From PBB1 sp031380885 (GTDB lineage Bacteria; Pseudomonadota; Gammaproteobacteria; Burkholderiales; Burkholderiaceae_C): a stretch of 21,687 nucleotides of DNA. Of the stretch, positions 8,134-15,446 are shown piece after piece. A program made the translations under genes and the position numbers. The stretch is taken from assembly GCA_031380885.1 (NCBI GenBank), contig JANMXL010000161.1:1-21687 (forward strand), in the 5' to 3' direction. The notes under the pieces were generated by a model. It searched no databases. It was not told where the DNA came from and saw nothing but the letters and a program-made list of their open reading frames with translations. Every line of letters begins with the position of its first letter. Position 1 is the first letter of the stretch.

Positions 8134-10233
8134 ATGACCGAAGCATTCGCGCCATTCGTCACTGCCCTGGGCTGCGTGCTGGCCTTTTTGGCGGCGTTCT
8201 GCATGCTCGATCTGGTCAAGCGCCTTGAATCGAGGCTGGACGGCCCGGCCTTCGGTTGGCTGGTCGGCGCCTCGGTGGCTTTTGCCACCGGCCTGTGGTC
8301 GGCTCAGGTGCTGGGCATCACCCAGCTGAATCTTCCGTACACCGTGGGCTACCACTCTGTGTTGAGTTTGGGCGTCTGGCTGGCCGCCGGGATGTTCTCT
8401 GCGCTGAGCTTGGCCGTGGCTTGCCGCCGGGCCACCTCCACGAGGCGCTGCCTGGCTGGCGCTGGTCTGCTGGCGAGCGGCATCGTGCTGACCCAGCTGT
8501 TGTTTTTGCAAGCGCTGGGCCTGGGGCCTGGCATCACAGCGCCAGGGCCTGCAGCAGCGGGGGCTTGGGTCGTCGCGTGCCTCGGCTGTGGCAGCGGATT
8601 CTGGCTTCATGCACAAGCTCGCGCCCGCGCCGTGCGCCACCTACCAGCCTGGCAGGCGCTGTCGGCGCTGCTGATGGCAGTGGCTGCGGTGGTGTCGCAA
8701 GGGCTGGTGATCGGTGCGGCCGGGCTCGATGTGCAAACCTCGTCAGCCTGGCGCGACCGGGTGCCCGCCGACAGCATGGCGGTGCTGGTCACCGTGGGTT
8801 CGACGGCCTTGCTGTCGATGTTGCTGCTGCTGTCGCGGCTGGAAACGCGCTGGCGCGACTCGCTGCGGCAGGCCAAGGGCGAGTTGCAGCAGCAGTCGCT
8901 GCGCGACCCACTGACCGAGCTGCCGAACCGGCAGATCTTCGACGGCACGCTCGCGCAGGCGACGCAGCGCGCCGATGTGTCGAAAGGCCGGGTGGCGTTG
9001 CTGCTGGTCAACCTCGATGGCTTCAAGCCCATCAACGAATCGTTCGGCCACCGCGCAGGCGACCGGGTGCTTCGCGAGATCGCGGCCCGCTTGCGCAGCC
9101 TCGCGCAAACCCACATGGTGGCGCGGCTCGGTGGTGATGAATTCCTGCTGCTGATGCCCGACAACCCGCGTGCCGAGGACGCCGCAGGCATGGCGGCGCG
9201 CGTGCTGGCGTCGGTCTGCTTGCCGTGTCGCATCGACGGCCGCGAGGCGACCGTCACTGCCTCCATCGGCATCGTGATGTACCCGCAGCACGGCGCGCTG
9301 TCGACGCTGATCACGCACGCCGATGCGGCGATGCGTGGCGCCAAGGCCAGCGGCGGCGCGACCTATTGCTTCTTCGAGGCGCGCATGATCAGCGGCCAGC
9401 GCGGGCAGACCGAGCTGCTGCGCGATCTGCGGCGCGCGCTGGCACAAGGCGAGCTGGAGCTGTACTACCAGCCCAAGATCCACGCGCCGACCGGCGAGAT
9501 CACCGGCGCCGAGGCGCTGATGCGCTGGCAGCACCCAAAGCTGGGCATGGTCAGCCCGACCCTCTTCATACCGATCGCCGAGCGCTACGGGCTGATCGGC
9601 TCGCTGGGCAACTGGCTGATCGACGAAGTGTGTCGGCAGATCCGGGTGTGGCGTGATGGCGGGCTGCGCATGCGGGTGGCGATCAACCTGTCGGTGCATC
9701 AGCTGCGCCAGCCCGATCTGGTCGAGCGCATCGGGAGCGCGCTGCGCGCGCACGACGTGAACCCCGGCCTGCTGACCTGCGAGATCACCGAATCGGTGGC
9801 GATGGAAGACACCGAGGGCACGATCGCGATACTCACCCGGCTGGCGCAACTGGGCGTCAGCATTTCGATCGATGACTTCGGCACTGGGCATTCGAGCCTG
9901 TCCTACCTGCGCAAACTGCCGACCAGCGAGCTCAAGATCGACCGCAGTTTCGTGCAGGACCTGGAAACCAGCGAGGACGCGCGCAAGGTCGCCTCCGCCA
10001 TCATCAACTTGGCCAAGTCGCTGGACCTGAAGGTGGTGGCCGAAGGCGTCGAGACCGAAGGCCAGAACAAGATCCTGCGCGAGTTCGGCTGCGACCAGTT
10101 GCAGGGCTTCCTTTTCGCCAAGCCGATGTCGGCGAAAGCGCTGGCTCTGTGGGCGATGGACGATGTCGGCCCGCGAACGATGAACTTCCGCCCGTCGCTG
10201 TTCAAGGAGACCCGGTCGATCGAATTGGTTTGA
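8134..10233 (+). CDS. Membrane bifunctional diguanylate cyclase/phosphodiesterase (MHYT-like-GGDEF-EAL)
   Basis: 699-aa inner-membrane enzyme for cyclic-di-GMP turnover. Residues 1-245 hold about seven hydrophobic segments resembling an MHYT sensor, but the metal-binding residues are missing: the usual GxWSMHFxGM element reads GLWSAQVLGI near 53-62. The GGDEF domain (about 257-415) has an intact RLGGDEF at 331-337 and no RxxD inhibitory site at the expected place. The EAL domain (about 430-680) has an intact EAL at 460-462, ITESVAMED, DDFGTG at 580-585, KIDRSF and VAEGVE, so both cyclase and phosphodiesterase sites look usable. ATG 8134 is used; a G-rich stretch touches it directly, so the ribosome site is not clear. 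A toxin-antitoxin remnant begins right after its stop. Confidence 0.93.
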   Translation: MTEAFAPFVTALGCVLAFLAAFCMLDLVKRLESRLDGPAFGWLVGASVAFATGLWSAQVLGITQLNLPYTVGYHSVLSLGVWLAAGMFSALSLAVACRRATSTRRCLAGAGLLASGIVLTQLLFLQALGLGPGITAPGPAAAGAWVVACLGCGSGFWLHAQARARAVRHLPAWQALSALLMAVAAVVSQGLVIGAAGLDVQTSSAWRDRVPADSMAVLVTVGSTALLSMLLLLSRLETRWRDSLRQAKGELQQQSLRDPLTELPNRQIFDGTLAQATQRADVSKGRVALLLVNLDGFKPINESFGHRAGDRVLREIAARLRSLAQTHMVARLGGDEFLLLMPDNPRAEDAAGMAARVLASVCLPCRIDGREATVTASIGIVMYPQHGALSTLITHADAAMRGAKASGGATYCFFEARMISGQRGQTELLRDLRRALAQGELELYYQPKIHAPTGEITGAEALMRWQHPKLGMVSPTLFIPIAERYGLIGSLGNWLIDEVCRQIRVWRDGGLRMRVAINLSVHQLRQPDLVERIGSALRAHDVNPGLLTCEITESVAMEDTEGTIAILTRLAQLGVSISIDDFGTGHSSLSYLRKLPTSELKIDRSFVQDLETSEDARKVASAIINLAKSLDLKVVAEGVETEGQNKILREFGCDQLQGFLFAKPMSAKALALWAMDDVGPRTMNFRPSLFKETRSIELV

Positions 10234-10437
10234 ACCCTGCGGGGATTGATCCGCGAGGCGCTGACGCTGTATCTCGAATCGTCTCCGACACCGACCCGGT
10301 CTGCCTACGAGGTGGGGCGACATCGGTTCGGCAAGCACCGCGGCACGGCCGACCTGGCCAGCGGTCGCAAGGCGCATTTCGCCGACGCATTGGCGGACAA
10401 GCAGCGCCGCCGCACGGCTGACCCAGGGCAGGGTTGA
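10234..10437 (+). pseudogene. Truncated CopG/ribbon-helix-helix antitoxin remnant
   Basis: The frame from 10246 (TTG, not a credible start) reads LIREALTLYLE, the end of an RHH DNA-binding domain. It continues with YEVGRHRFGKH, GTADLAS and a basic DKQRRR tail. This matches the C-terminal part of CopG-type antitoxins that pair with PIN toxins, where a Y-x-LG-x2-LFG segment and a DLS-x3-K segment are common. The beta strand and most of the RHH fold, roughly the first 25-40 residues, are missing. The reading frame is closed upstream by the stop codon of the GGDEF/EAL gene itself (10231-10233). The gene therefore lost its 5' end at the junction and is not expected to be functional. Confidence 0.65.
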
Positions 10438-10445
10438 GCCGGAGC

Positions 10446-10801
10446 GTGGCGCAAACCTCCGCGCGCCCAGCGCCCACGGTTACCGCCGTCATCGGCCCGG
10501 TGCTGGCAGACAGCGGGCCCTTGCTGGCGCTGTTCAACGCGGCCGCACTCGACTTCTTGCGCTGGGCTGAGGGCGGCGGCACCAGGTCGACACGCCGCAG
10601 GCCACTTCGCTGACCGAGATTCTTCGCCTCAGCGAGCGTTTCGCCGACTTGTCGTTCGATCTGGCCGACGCATCGATCGCCGACGCTGCGGCTCGCTTGC
10701 GCGGCCGCCAGGTGCTGACCCTCGACACCGATTTGGATGTCTATCGCGACAAAAGGGGCAAAGCACTGGTCAACGTGATGCGGGGGCCGAAGGGCGATTG
10801 A
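10446..10801 (+). pseudogene. Decayed PIN-domain toxin (VapC-like) with deletion and frameshift
   Basis: Directly after the antitoxin remnant, one frame reads VLADSGPLLALFNAA (10500 on), the start of a PIN ribonuclease with its first catalytic Asp. This is followed at once by LDFLRWAEGGG, which in intact relatives lies tens of residues further on. That frame stops soon after. From about 10575-10590 a frame shifted by one base continues as LTEILRLSERFADLSFDLADAS and ends LTLDTDLDVYRD, the PIN C-terminus with its acidic residues, stopping at 10799-10801. The central part with the middle acidic residue is missing, so the toxin is dead. Together with 10234-10437 it is the scar of one toxin-antitoxin operon. 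Family assignment is from motif recall, not from a search. Confidence 0.65.
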
Positions 10802-10817
10802 GTCGTTGGCTGTCGAT

Positions 10818-10854
10818 GATCCCGATGGCGGCGCGTTCGGCGCCGATCAGGATC
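10818..10854. terminator. Long imperfect hairpin between the PIN remnant and the PEP-CTERM gene
   Basis: Arms GATCCCGATGGCGGC and GCGCCGATCAGGATC pair with two or three mismatches around a short G/C/T loop. The element lies between a plus-strand remnant and the 3' end of a minus-strand gene, where a bidirectional terminator would be expected. Neither side has a T run, so function is uncertain. Confidence 0.35.
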
Positions 10855-10869
10855 ACCGATCAATCACGC

Positions 10870-11547
10870 TCAAGCCTTGCGGCGCTTGGCCATCAGGCCG
10901 ATGGCGGACAAGCCGGCCAGCATCAGCGCGCAGGTGCCGGGTTCGGGGACGGCAGCGGCTGTGCCGATGTCGCCGTCGTGGACGGCCCAGGCTCCGTGTT
11001 CAAAGTTGCCATCGAGAGTCGATATCCCTGTGGCACCGGTTGAAAAAACGAAGGCGAATTTGAACGGGATTTGCGATTGGGATTCTGTGAACCCGTCTGC
11101 TGACCAACGGTTGTAATCACCGTTCAGATTCAAGAATCCAGCGGGTGTGGCAACAGAAATCCCATCGACACCGAAGAGATGCACCATCTCGCTGCCCGTG
11201 CATCCGAAAAGGCCGGTGAAGGAAGGGTCTTGAATGCTGCAGTTGCTGTCGAAGATCGGCGTCGCTGGCAGCCGCCATCCGGTGACACCACCCGTGGTGA
11301 GCGAAGCGGCCCATGCCGAAGCGCTTCCCCAAGTAAACGCGCCATCGATCGATGACACACCATCGTCAAAACTGCTGCCCGCACCCGCGTTCGTATCCGA
11401 CAACCAAGTGATGTTCAGCGTCGTGTCGTAGTAAGCCTCGATCGTGGACAAATTGGCGTCCAGGCTGCGAGCTTCCAACGCAGCATGGGCACTGCCCGCC
11501 ATCATCAAAGCGCAGGCCACAGCCAGCGGCGCGTATCCAAGTTTCAT
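10870..11547 (-). CDS. PEP-CTERM sorting-domain protein with DUF1566-like (Lcl C-terminal-like) domain
   Basis: 225-aa secreted protein. An N-terminal signal peptide (MKLGYAPLAVACALMMAGSAHA, residues 1-22) ends in an AHA cleavage site. The body contains TTLNITWLSDTN, WAASLTTGGVTGWRLPATP and SEMVHLFGVDG, the pattern of DUF1566/Lcl-type domains common in PEP-CTERM proteins. The C-terminus is a classic exosortase signal: VPEPGT at 200-205, a hydrophobic stretch and a KRRK tail. Such proteins are processed by EpsH-type exosortase and often linked to exopolysaccharide or flocs; no exosortase lies here. ATG 11547 is chosen because GGGGAAG precedes it closely and the signal peptide begins there; the frame is open to 11661. 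It is divergent from metH. Confidence 0.9.
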   Translation of the reverse strand: MKLGYAPLAVACALMMAGSAHAALEARSLDANLSTIEAYYDTTLNITWLSDTNAGAGSSFDDGVSSIDGAFTWGSASAWAASLTTGGVTGWRLPATPIFDSNCSIQDPSFTGLFGCTGSEMVHLFGVDGISVATPAGFLNLNGDYNRWSADGFTESQSQIPFKFAFVFSTGATGISTLDGNFEHGAWAVHDGDIGTAAAVPEPGTCALMLAGLSAIGLMAKRRKA

Positions 11548-11647
11548 GTGCTTCCCCAGGGTGATGTGCGCCGAAAACCTCGGCCCGTTGGTGTTGCCGC
11601 GCAGATGCAGCAAACGGCATGAATCATGCTGGGGGGGGTGAATTTGC

Positions 11648-11667
11648 AACCCCCTGTTCACGGGGTT
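11648..11667. other. Short hairpin in the PEP-CTERM/metH intergenic region
   Basis: AACCCC and GGGGTT pair around an 8-base loop and are followed on the plus strand by TTG. It sits in the 179-base divergent gap, about 60 bases before the metH ATG, near a run of eight G (around 11631-11638). It could be an operator, a leader hairpin or chance; a six-base stem alone is weak evidence. Confidence 0.25.
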
Positions 11668-11726
11668 TTGCGGGGCAAAAGTTCGATCGCGGGTGGCGAA
11701 TCACTCGCTTTTCTTAGAATCACCTC

Positions 11727-12779
11727 ATGACAACCCAGCCCTACACCCGCGGCGCCCAGCTGCCCGCGTTGCTCCGCCAGCGCATCGCGATCCTCGACGG
11801 CGCCATGGGCACGATGATCCAGCGCTACAAGCTGGGCGAGGCCGATTACCGCGGTGAGCGCTTCAAGGACCACCCGAAGGACCTGAAGGGCAACAACGAG
11901 TTGCTGCTGTTCACCCGGCCCGACGTGATCTCGGAGATCCACGACCAGTACCTGGCTGCGGGCGCCGACATCATCGAAACCAACACCTTCGGCTCGACCC
12001 GGGTCGCGCAGGACGACTACGGCCTCGCCTCGGTGGCGCGCGAGATGAACGTGGTGGCAGCACAGTTGGCGCGCGCTTCGTGCGAGCGCTACAGCACGCC
12101 CGACAAGCCGCGCTTCGCCGCCGGCGCGCTGGGCCCGACGCCACGCACCGCGAGCATCAGCCCCGATGTCAACGACCCGGCGGCGCGCAATGTCAGCTTC
12201 GACGAGTTGAAGGACTCGTACCTCGAACAGGCCTCGGGGTTGCTCGAAGGTGGCTGCGATTTGTTTTTGGTGGAAACCATCTTCGACACGCTGAACGCGA
12301 AGGCGGCCATCTTCGCGCTCGACGAGTTGATGGAGTCCACCGGCGAACGGCTGCCGGTGATCATCTCAGGCACCGTCACCGACGCCTCGGGGCGCATTTT
12401 GTCGGGGCAGACGGTGACTGCGTTCTGGCACAGCGTGCGCCACGCCCGGCCGCTGGCGGTGGGCCTGAACTGCGCGCTCGGCGCGACATTGATGCGGCCG
12501 TACATCGAGGAGTTGGCCAAGGTGGCCGGCGACACCTTCATCAGCTGCTACCCGAACGCCGGGCTGCCCAACCCGATGAGCGACACCGGTTTCGACGAGA
12601 CGCCGGAGATCACCGGCAGGCTGGTGGAGGAGTTCGCCAAGAGTGGCTTCCTGAACATTGCCGGTGGCTGCTGCGGGACGACGCCCGCGCACATTGCCGA
12701 GATCGCGCAGCGGGTCGGCCGTTATCAGCCGCGCTGTTGCAATGCGGCTGGGCTGTTCGGCGCGCTGCAGGCGGCCTGA
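11727..12779 (+). CDS. metH: Homocysteine S-methyltransferase module of cobalamin-dependent methionine synthase (stand-alone MetH N-terminal half)
   Basis: 350-aa protein equal to the first (homocysteine-binding) module of MetH. In the complete enzyme this module transfers a methyl group from methylcobalamin to homocysteine. It carries ILDGAMGTMIQ near the N-terminus and ETNTFGSTR. The zinc ligands are Cys249 in GLNCALGA and Cys315-Cys316 in GGCCGTTP, matching E. coli Cys247, Cys310 and Cys311. Folate, cobalamin and activation domains are absent. Burkholderiales commonly encode MetH as two proteins, usually side by side, but here the next gene is an unrelated toxin on the other strand, so the partner must lie elsewhere. 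ATG 11727 has no clear Shine-Dalgarno; TAGAAT at 11715-11720 lies just before it. Confidence 0.9.
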   Translation: MTTQPYTRGAQLPALLRQRIAILDGAMGTMIQRYKLGEADYRGERFKDHPKDLKGNNELLLFTRPDVISEIHDQYLAAGADIIETNTFGSTRVAQDDYGLASVAREMNVVAAQLARASCERYSTPDKPRFAAGALGPTPRTASISPDVNDPAARNVSFDELKDSYLEQASGLLEGGCDLFLVETIFDTLNAKAAIFALDELMESTGERLPVIISGTVTDASGRILSGQTVTAFWHSVRHARPLAVGLNCALGATLMRPYIEELAKVAGDTFISCYPNAGLPNPMSDTGFDETPEITGRLVEEFAKSGFLNIAGGCCGTTPAHIAEIAQRVGRYQPRCCNAAGLFGALQAA

Positions 12780-12803
12780 ACCGCCACATCGACAACACCC
12801 GCG

Positions 12804-13541
12804 TCAGCCGCCCAGCGCCACCGTCAGCCGATCGTCGTCATGCAGCATCAAGGCCTGCGCGGCCGTGACCTTGCAGACCCAGGTTTGCAGGTGCAGCGGC
12901 TGCGGCAACGACAGGCAGCCCGGCGCCAGCACCGCCGCGCAATGGCCCCCAACGCGGCGAGCTGACGCATAGCGGATCCACTGCACGCCTTGTCCGCGTG
13001 CGGCCTTGGCCAGGGCATGACAGGCGCTGTAGTCCGACGGATGCGTCCAGGCTGCAGCGGATGCCGACCAAGGCGTGCGCGTCAGGTCGATCGCCGCACC
13101 GCGCACCTGGGCCTGAAACAGCGTGTGCTCAGTGACCAGCTCGCCCTCGCGCAACCCGGCGCTGTCCCTCAAAAAACGCCAGCGCCAGTAGGCGACTTCG
13201 GTGCAGGCGGTGTCGCGCTCCTTGGCGCCGTACCAAAGCCCGGGGTCGCCGCCGGCGCGGAAGCGCGACGGGTGCGGTGAGCGGTAGCGGAACGGCGTGC
13301 TCAGCAGGTAATGCGGCTGCGCCTCGGCGCGCAGGTGACTGCCGCGCTTCGCCACCGGATCAACCCTGGGCAATGGTGGCTTGCTGGCTTCGAGGATGCG
13401 TTCGATCTCGGCCTGCTCGGCCAAGCTGTCGACCAGCCGCATCGTTGCCACCCTGTGCTGCGCCTCGACGCCGCGCCACAGCAGGCCACTGGCGGCTTTG
13501 ACTTCGGTATCGAACCAGGCAACTTGCCACGCGGGCTTCAC
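12804..13541 (-). CDS. RES-domain toxin (NAD+-degrading family)
   Basis: 245-aa toxin of a type II RES-Xre toxin-antitoxin pair. RES toxins such as MbcT, named after conserved Arg-Glu-Ser, deplete NAD+ by phosphorolysis or hydrolysis. Family-like elements are LLWRGVEAQH with Arg23, YRSPHPSRFR, GLWYGA with Tyr104, an acidic TEVAYWR with Glu115, and IRYASARRVGG with Ser193, so the catalytic set looks complete. It starts with GTG at 13541, which overlaps the antitoxin stop as GTGA, giving tight coupling. The protein is somewhat longer than the ~190-aa MbcT because of an N-terminal region of about 60 residues ahead of the usual core. It converges on metH with only 24 bases between. Confidence 0.88.
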   Translation of the reverse strand: MKPAWQVAWFDTEVKAASGLLWRGVEAQHRVATMRLVDSLAEQAEIERILEASKPPLPRVDPVAKRGSHLRAEAQPHYLLSTPFRYRSPHPSRFRAGGDPGLWYGAKERDTACTEVAYWRWRFLRDSAGLREGELVTEHTLFQAQVRGAAIDLTRTPWSASAAAWTHPSDYSACHALAKAARGQGVQWIRYASARRVGGHCAAVLAPGCLSLPQPLHLQTWVCKVTAAQALMLHDDDRLTVALGG

Positions 13542-13918
13542 ATCGGCGCGCGCATGCTGTCGAGGTAGGCGACGGTGGTGACCAGGCCCTGCGCGCTCTG
13601 GATCAGCGTGCTCGGCGTGCCATTCAAGGCGTCGTTGTGGCTGCGCATCCAGGCCAGACGCCGCCCTTCGTCGTTGCCGACCAGCGCATCGAGCGAGCGG
13701 TAAAGGCGCACCAGCAGGGCGGCCAGCTCGCCCTCTTTCGATTCGGGTGCCAAGCCGCGCTCGCCGCGCGACACGCGCGAGACCGTTGCTTCGCTGACGC
13801 CGATCACTTGGGCCAGCGCTGCGCCGTTGAGGCCCAGCAACGGTGCTGCACGGCCCGTGGCCTTGGCCAGCACGGCGCTGGGGTCGATGTGGATGGCAGG
13901 GTCTGCAAGAGCGAGCAC
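13538..13918 (-). CDS. MbcA/ParS/Xre-family antitoxin
   Basis: 126-aa antitoxin encoded just before the RES toxin. Residues about 20-60 form an Xre-like helix-turn-helix (LNGAALAQVIGVSEATVSRVSRG). The C-terminal half, with LVRLYRSLDALVGND and MRSHNDALNGTPSTLIQS, is the DUF2384-type toxin-binding domain, in which the NG-x-P segment is characteristic. It starts with GTG 13918; AAGGA stands 6 bases upstream and no ATG is available. It should neutralise the RES toxin and, with it, repress its own promoter. The divergent promoter region next to it contains an inverted repeat (13952-13983). Confidence 0.88.
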   Translation of the reverse strand: MLALADPAIHIDPSAVLAKATGRAAPLLGLNGAALAQVIGVSEATVSRVSRGERGLAPESKEGELAALLVRLYRSLDALVGNDEGRRLAWMRSHNDALNGTPSTLIQSAQGLVTTVAYLDSMRAPM

Positions 13919-13946
13919 GGCGGTTCCTTCGACAGTTTCAAAGGAA

Positions 13947-13975
13947 AGATTAACCTTAAGTTATTCCAATTGCAA
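13947..13975 (-). promoter_or_regulatory. Promoter of the Xre-RES operon
   Basis: On the minus strand TTGCAA (13970-13975) and TAATCT (13947-13952) are separated by exactly 17 bases, matching a sigma-70 promoter in 4 and 3 of 6 positions. A start point would fall about 25 bases before the antitoxin GTG. The stretch is AT-rich against a GC-rich background. Confidence 0.4.
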
Positions 13976-13983
13976 GTAAGGTT
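13952..13983. promoter_or_regulatory. Inverted repeat, candidate Xre antitoxin operator
   Basis: Perfect 7-bp arms AACCTTA (13952-13958) and TAAGGTT (13977-13983) are separated by 18 bases and bracket the Xre-RES promoter. The right arm also forms the TAAGG ribosome site of ubiA. Autoregulation by binding such repeats is usual for Xre antitoxins; the assignment here is inferred from position and symmetry. Confidence 0.4.
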
Positions 13984-13986
13984 CTG

Positions 13987-14901
13987 ATGGCGGATTCCAT
14001 CGCTACGACAATGTCCAGTATGTGTTCTCCCGCGCGCGATTCACGGCTGTCGCTGTACCTTGACCTGATCCGTTGGAGCCGGCCCGTCGGCAGCTGCCTG
14101 CTGCTGTGGCCGACGTTGTCAGCGCTGTGGCTCGCCGCCGGTGGCTTTCCGGGCTGGCACTTGCTGGCGGTGTTCACGCTGGGCACGGTGCTGATGCGGA
14201 GTGCCGGGTGCTGCATCAACGACGTCGCCGACCGCCATTTCGATCGGCACGTGAAGCGCACTGCCGAACGGCCAGTGACACGCGGCGCCCTCAGCGCGCG
14301 CGCCGCGCTGGCGTTCGGCGCGGCACTGGCCTTCACCGCCTTCCTGTTGGTGCTGACCACCAACCGGCCGACGGTGCTGTGGAGCGTGGCGGCGCTCGCG
14401 GTGACGCTGATCTACCCGTACACCAAACGCTTCTTCTCGATGCCGCAGGCCGTGCTGGGCGTCGCGTTCAGCTTCGGCATCCCGATGGCGTACTCGGCCG
14501 TGCGCGGCGAAGTGCCTGCCGTCGCCTGGGCGCTGCTGCTCGGCAACCTGTGCTGGGTGCTGGCCTACGACACGGAGTACGCGATGGTCGACCGTGACGA
14601 CGACCTGAAGATCGGCATCCGCACCTCGGCGATCACGCTGGGGCGCTTCGATGTGGCGGCGGTGATGGCGTTCTACGCGGCCTACCTCGCGCTGTGGGCG
14701 GCCATCGGGGTGCATCTGGGCCTGGGCGCGGCGTACTTCGCCGGGATCGCCAGCGCCGCCGCCCTGACCGGATGGCATGTCACGCTGATCCGCGACCGAT
14801 CGCGCGACGGCTGCTTGCGGGCCTTCCGGCTCAACCACTGGGTCGGGCTGGCGGTGTTCGCCGGGGTGGTGGCCGATGCGCTGTGGCGCCCAGCGCCTTG
14901 A
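13987..14901 (+). CDS. ubiA: 4-hydroxybenzoate polyprenyltransferase UbiA
   Basis: Integral membrane prenyltransferase that attaches the polyprenyl chain to 4-hydroxybenzoate in ubiquinone synthesis. The 304-aa protein has about eight or nine hydrophobic segments. It carries both Mg-diphosphate motifs: N78-D79-x2-D82-x3-D86 (NDVADRHFD) and the second aspartate-rich motif from Asp195 (DTEYAMVDRDDD). WSRPVGSCLLLWPT near the N-terminus and AERPVTRGALS after the first motif are also typical. ATG 13987 is supported by AAGG 5 bases upstream; later in-frame ATGs at residues 9 and 12 are possible. It diverges from the Xre-RES pair with 68 bases between, so ubiA expression could be affected by antitoxin binding. 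Confidence 0.95.
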   Translation: MADSIATTMSSMCSPARDSRLSLYLDLIRWSRPVGSCLLLWPTLSALWLAAGGFPGWHLLAVFTLGTVLMRSAGCCINDVADRHFDRHVKRTAERPVTRGALSARAALAFGAALAFTAFLLVLTTNRPTVLWSVAALAVTLIYPYTKRFFSMPQAVLGVAFSFGIPMAYSAVRGEVPAVAWALLLGNLCWVLAYDTEYAMVDRDDDLKIGIRTSAITLGRFDVAAVMAFYAAYLALWAAIGVHLGLGAAYFAGIASAAALTGWHVTLIRDRSRDGCLRAFRLNHWVGLAVFAGVVADALWRPAP

Positions 14902-15014
14902 GCAGGGTGACACGCGCTATCGTGGCGTCATGTGTTGCTTCCACCGTCGATTGCACCGTCGGTCGGGAGCCAGTATCGACCCGTGTGTCGAACCGAATGG
15001 AAGGGGCTGGCACG

Positions 15015-15446
15015 ATGTCGGAACTGACGGAACCGAAACGGCGCGCGGCGGCCTTCTTGCGCATGCGCGAAGCGCGTCGCAACGAGGCTGCTGAGGACTA
15101 CGTTGAACTCATCGGCGACCTGATCGCCACCACCGGTGAAGCGCGGCTGACCGATCTGGCCGCGCATCTGGGCGTCTCGGCTGCGACGGCCTCCAAGGTG
15201 GTGGACCGCTTGCAGCTGGCCGGGCTGCTCGAAAGCCTGCCCTACCGCTCGATTTTCCTGACCGAGCGCGGCCAGACGGTGGCTGCCGCGTCCCGGCATC
15301 GGCATGCCGTCGTGCGCGAGTTCCTGCGCGCCATTGGCGTCAGCGAATCGACCTCCGAAGCCGATGCTGAAGGCATGGAGCACCATGTCAGCGACGAAAC
15401 GCTGGCGGCCCTGGTGCGAACGACCAGGATGCTCAAACCGAAGTAG
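15015..15446 (+). CDS. mntR: Manganese-responsive transcriptional regulator MntR
   Basis: DtxR-family repressor of manganese uptake, 143 aa, close to the usual 140-155. The winged helix lies at about 46-75 (LTDLAAHLGVSAATASKVVDRL). The metal ligands can be read off: Asp28, Glu31, His97, Glu119, Glu122 and His123, with the same spacing as Asp8, Glu11, His77, Glu99, Glu102 and His103 of Bacillus subtilis MntR. ATG 15015 is preferred over an in-frame ATG at 14997 because AAGGGG lies 8 bases before it and would otherwise be inside the gene. It converges on sitD. A palindrome fitting an MntR box sits in the sit promoter, so sitABCD is the likely target. The 113 bases between ubiA and mntR show no convincing promoter. 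Confidence 0.93.
   Translation: MSELTEPKRRAAAFLRMREARRNEAAEDYVELIGDLIATTGEARLTDLAAHLGVSAATASKVVDRLQLAGLLESLPYRSIFLTERGQTVAAASRHRHAVVREFLRAIGVSESTSEADAEGMEHHVSDETLAALVRTTRMLKPK

Noticed and set aside
8743..10377. 544-codon minus-strand frame
   Set aside because: It is antisense to the GGDEF/EAL gene, has no recognisable motif and shows the Arg/Gln/His-rich composition of a shadow.
14902..15014. Possible mntR promoter (TTGCAC, 17 bases, TATCGA)
   Set aside because: Each hexamer matches the consensus in only 3 of 6 positions, so it cannot be separated from chance; read-through from ubiA is equally likely.
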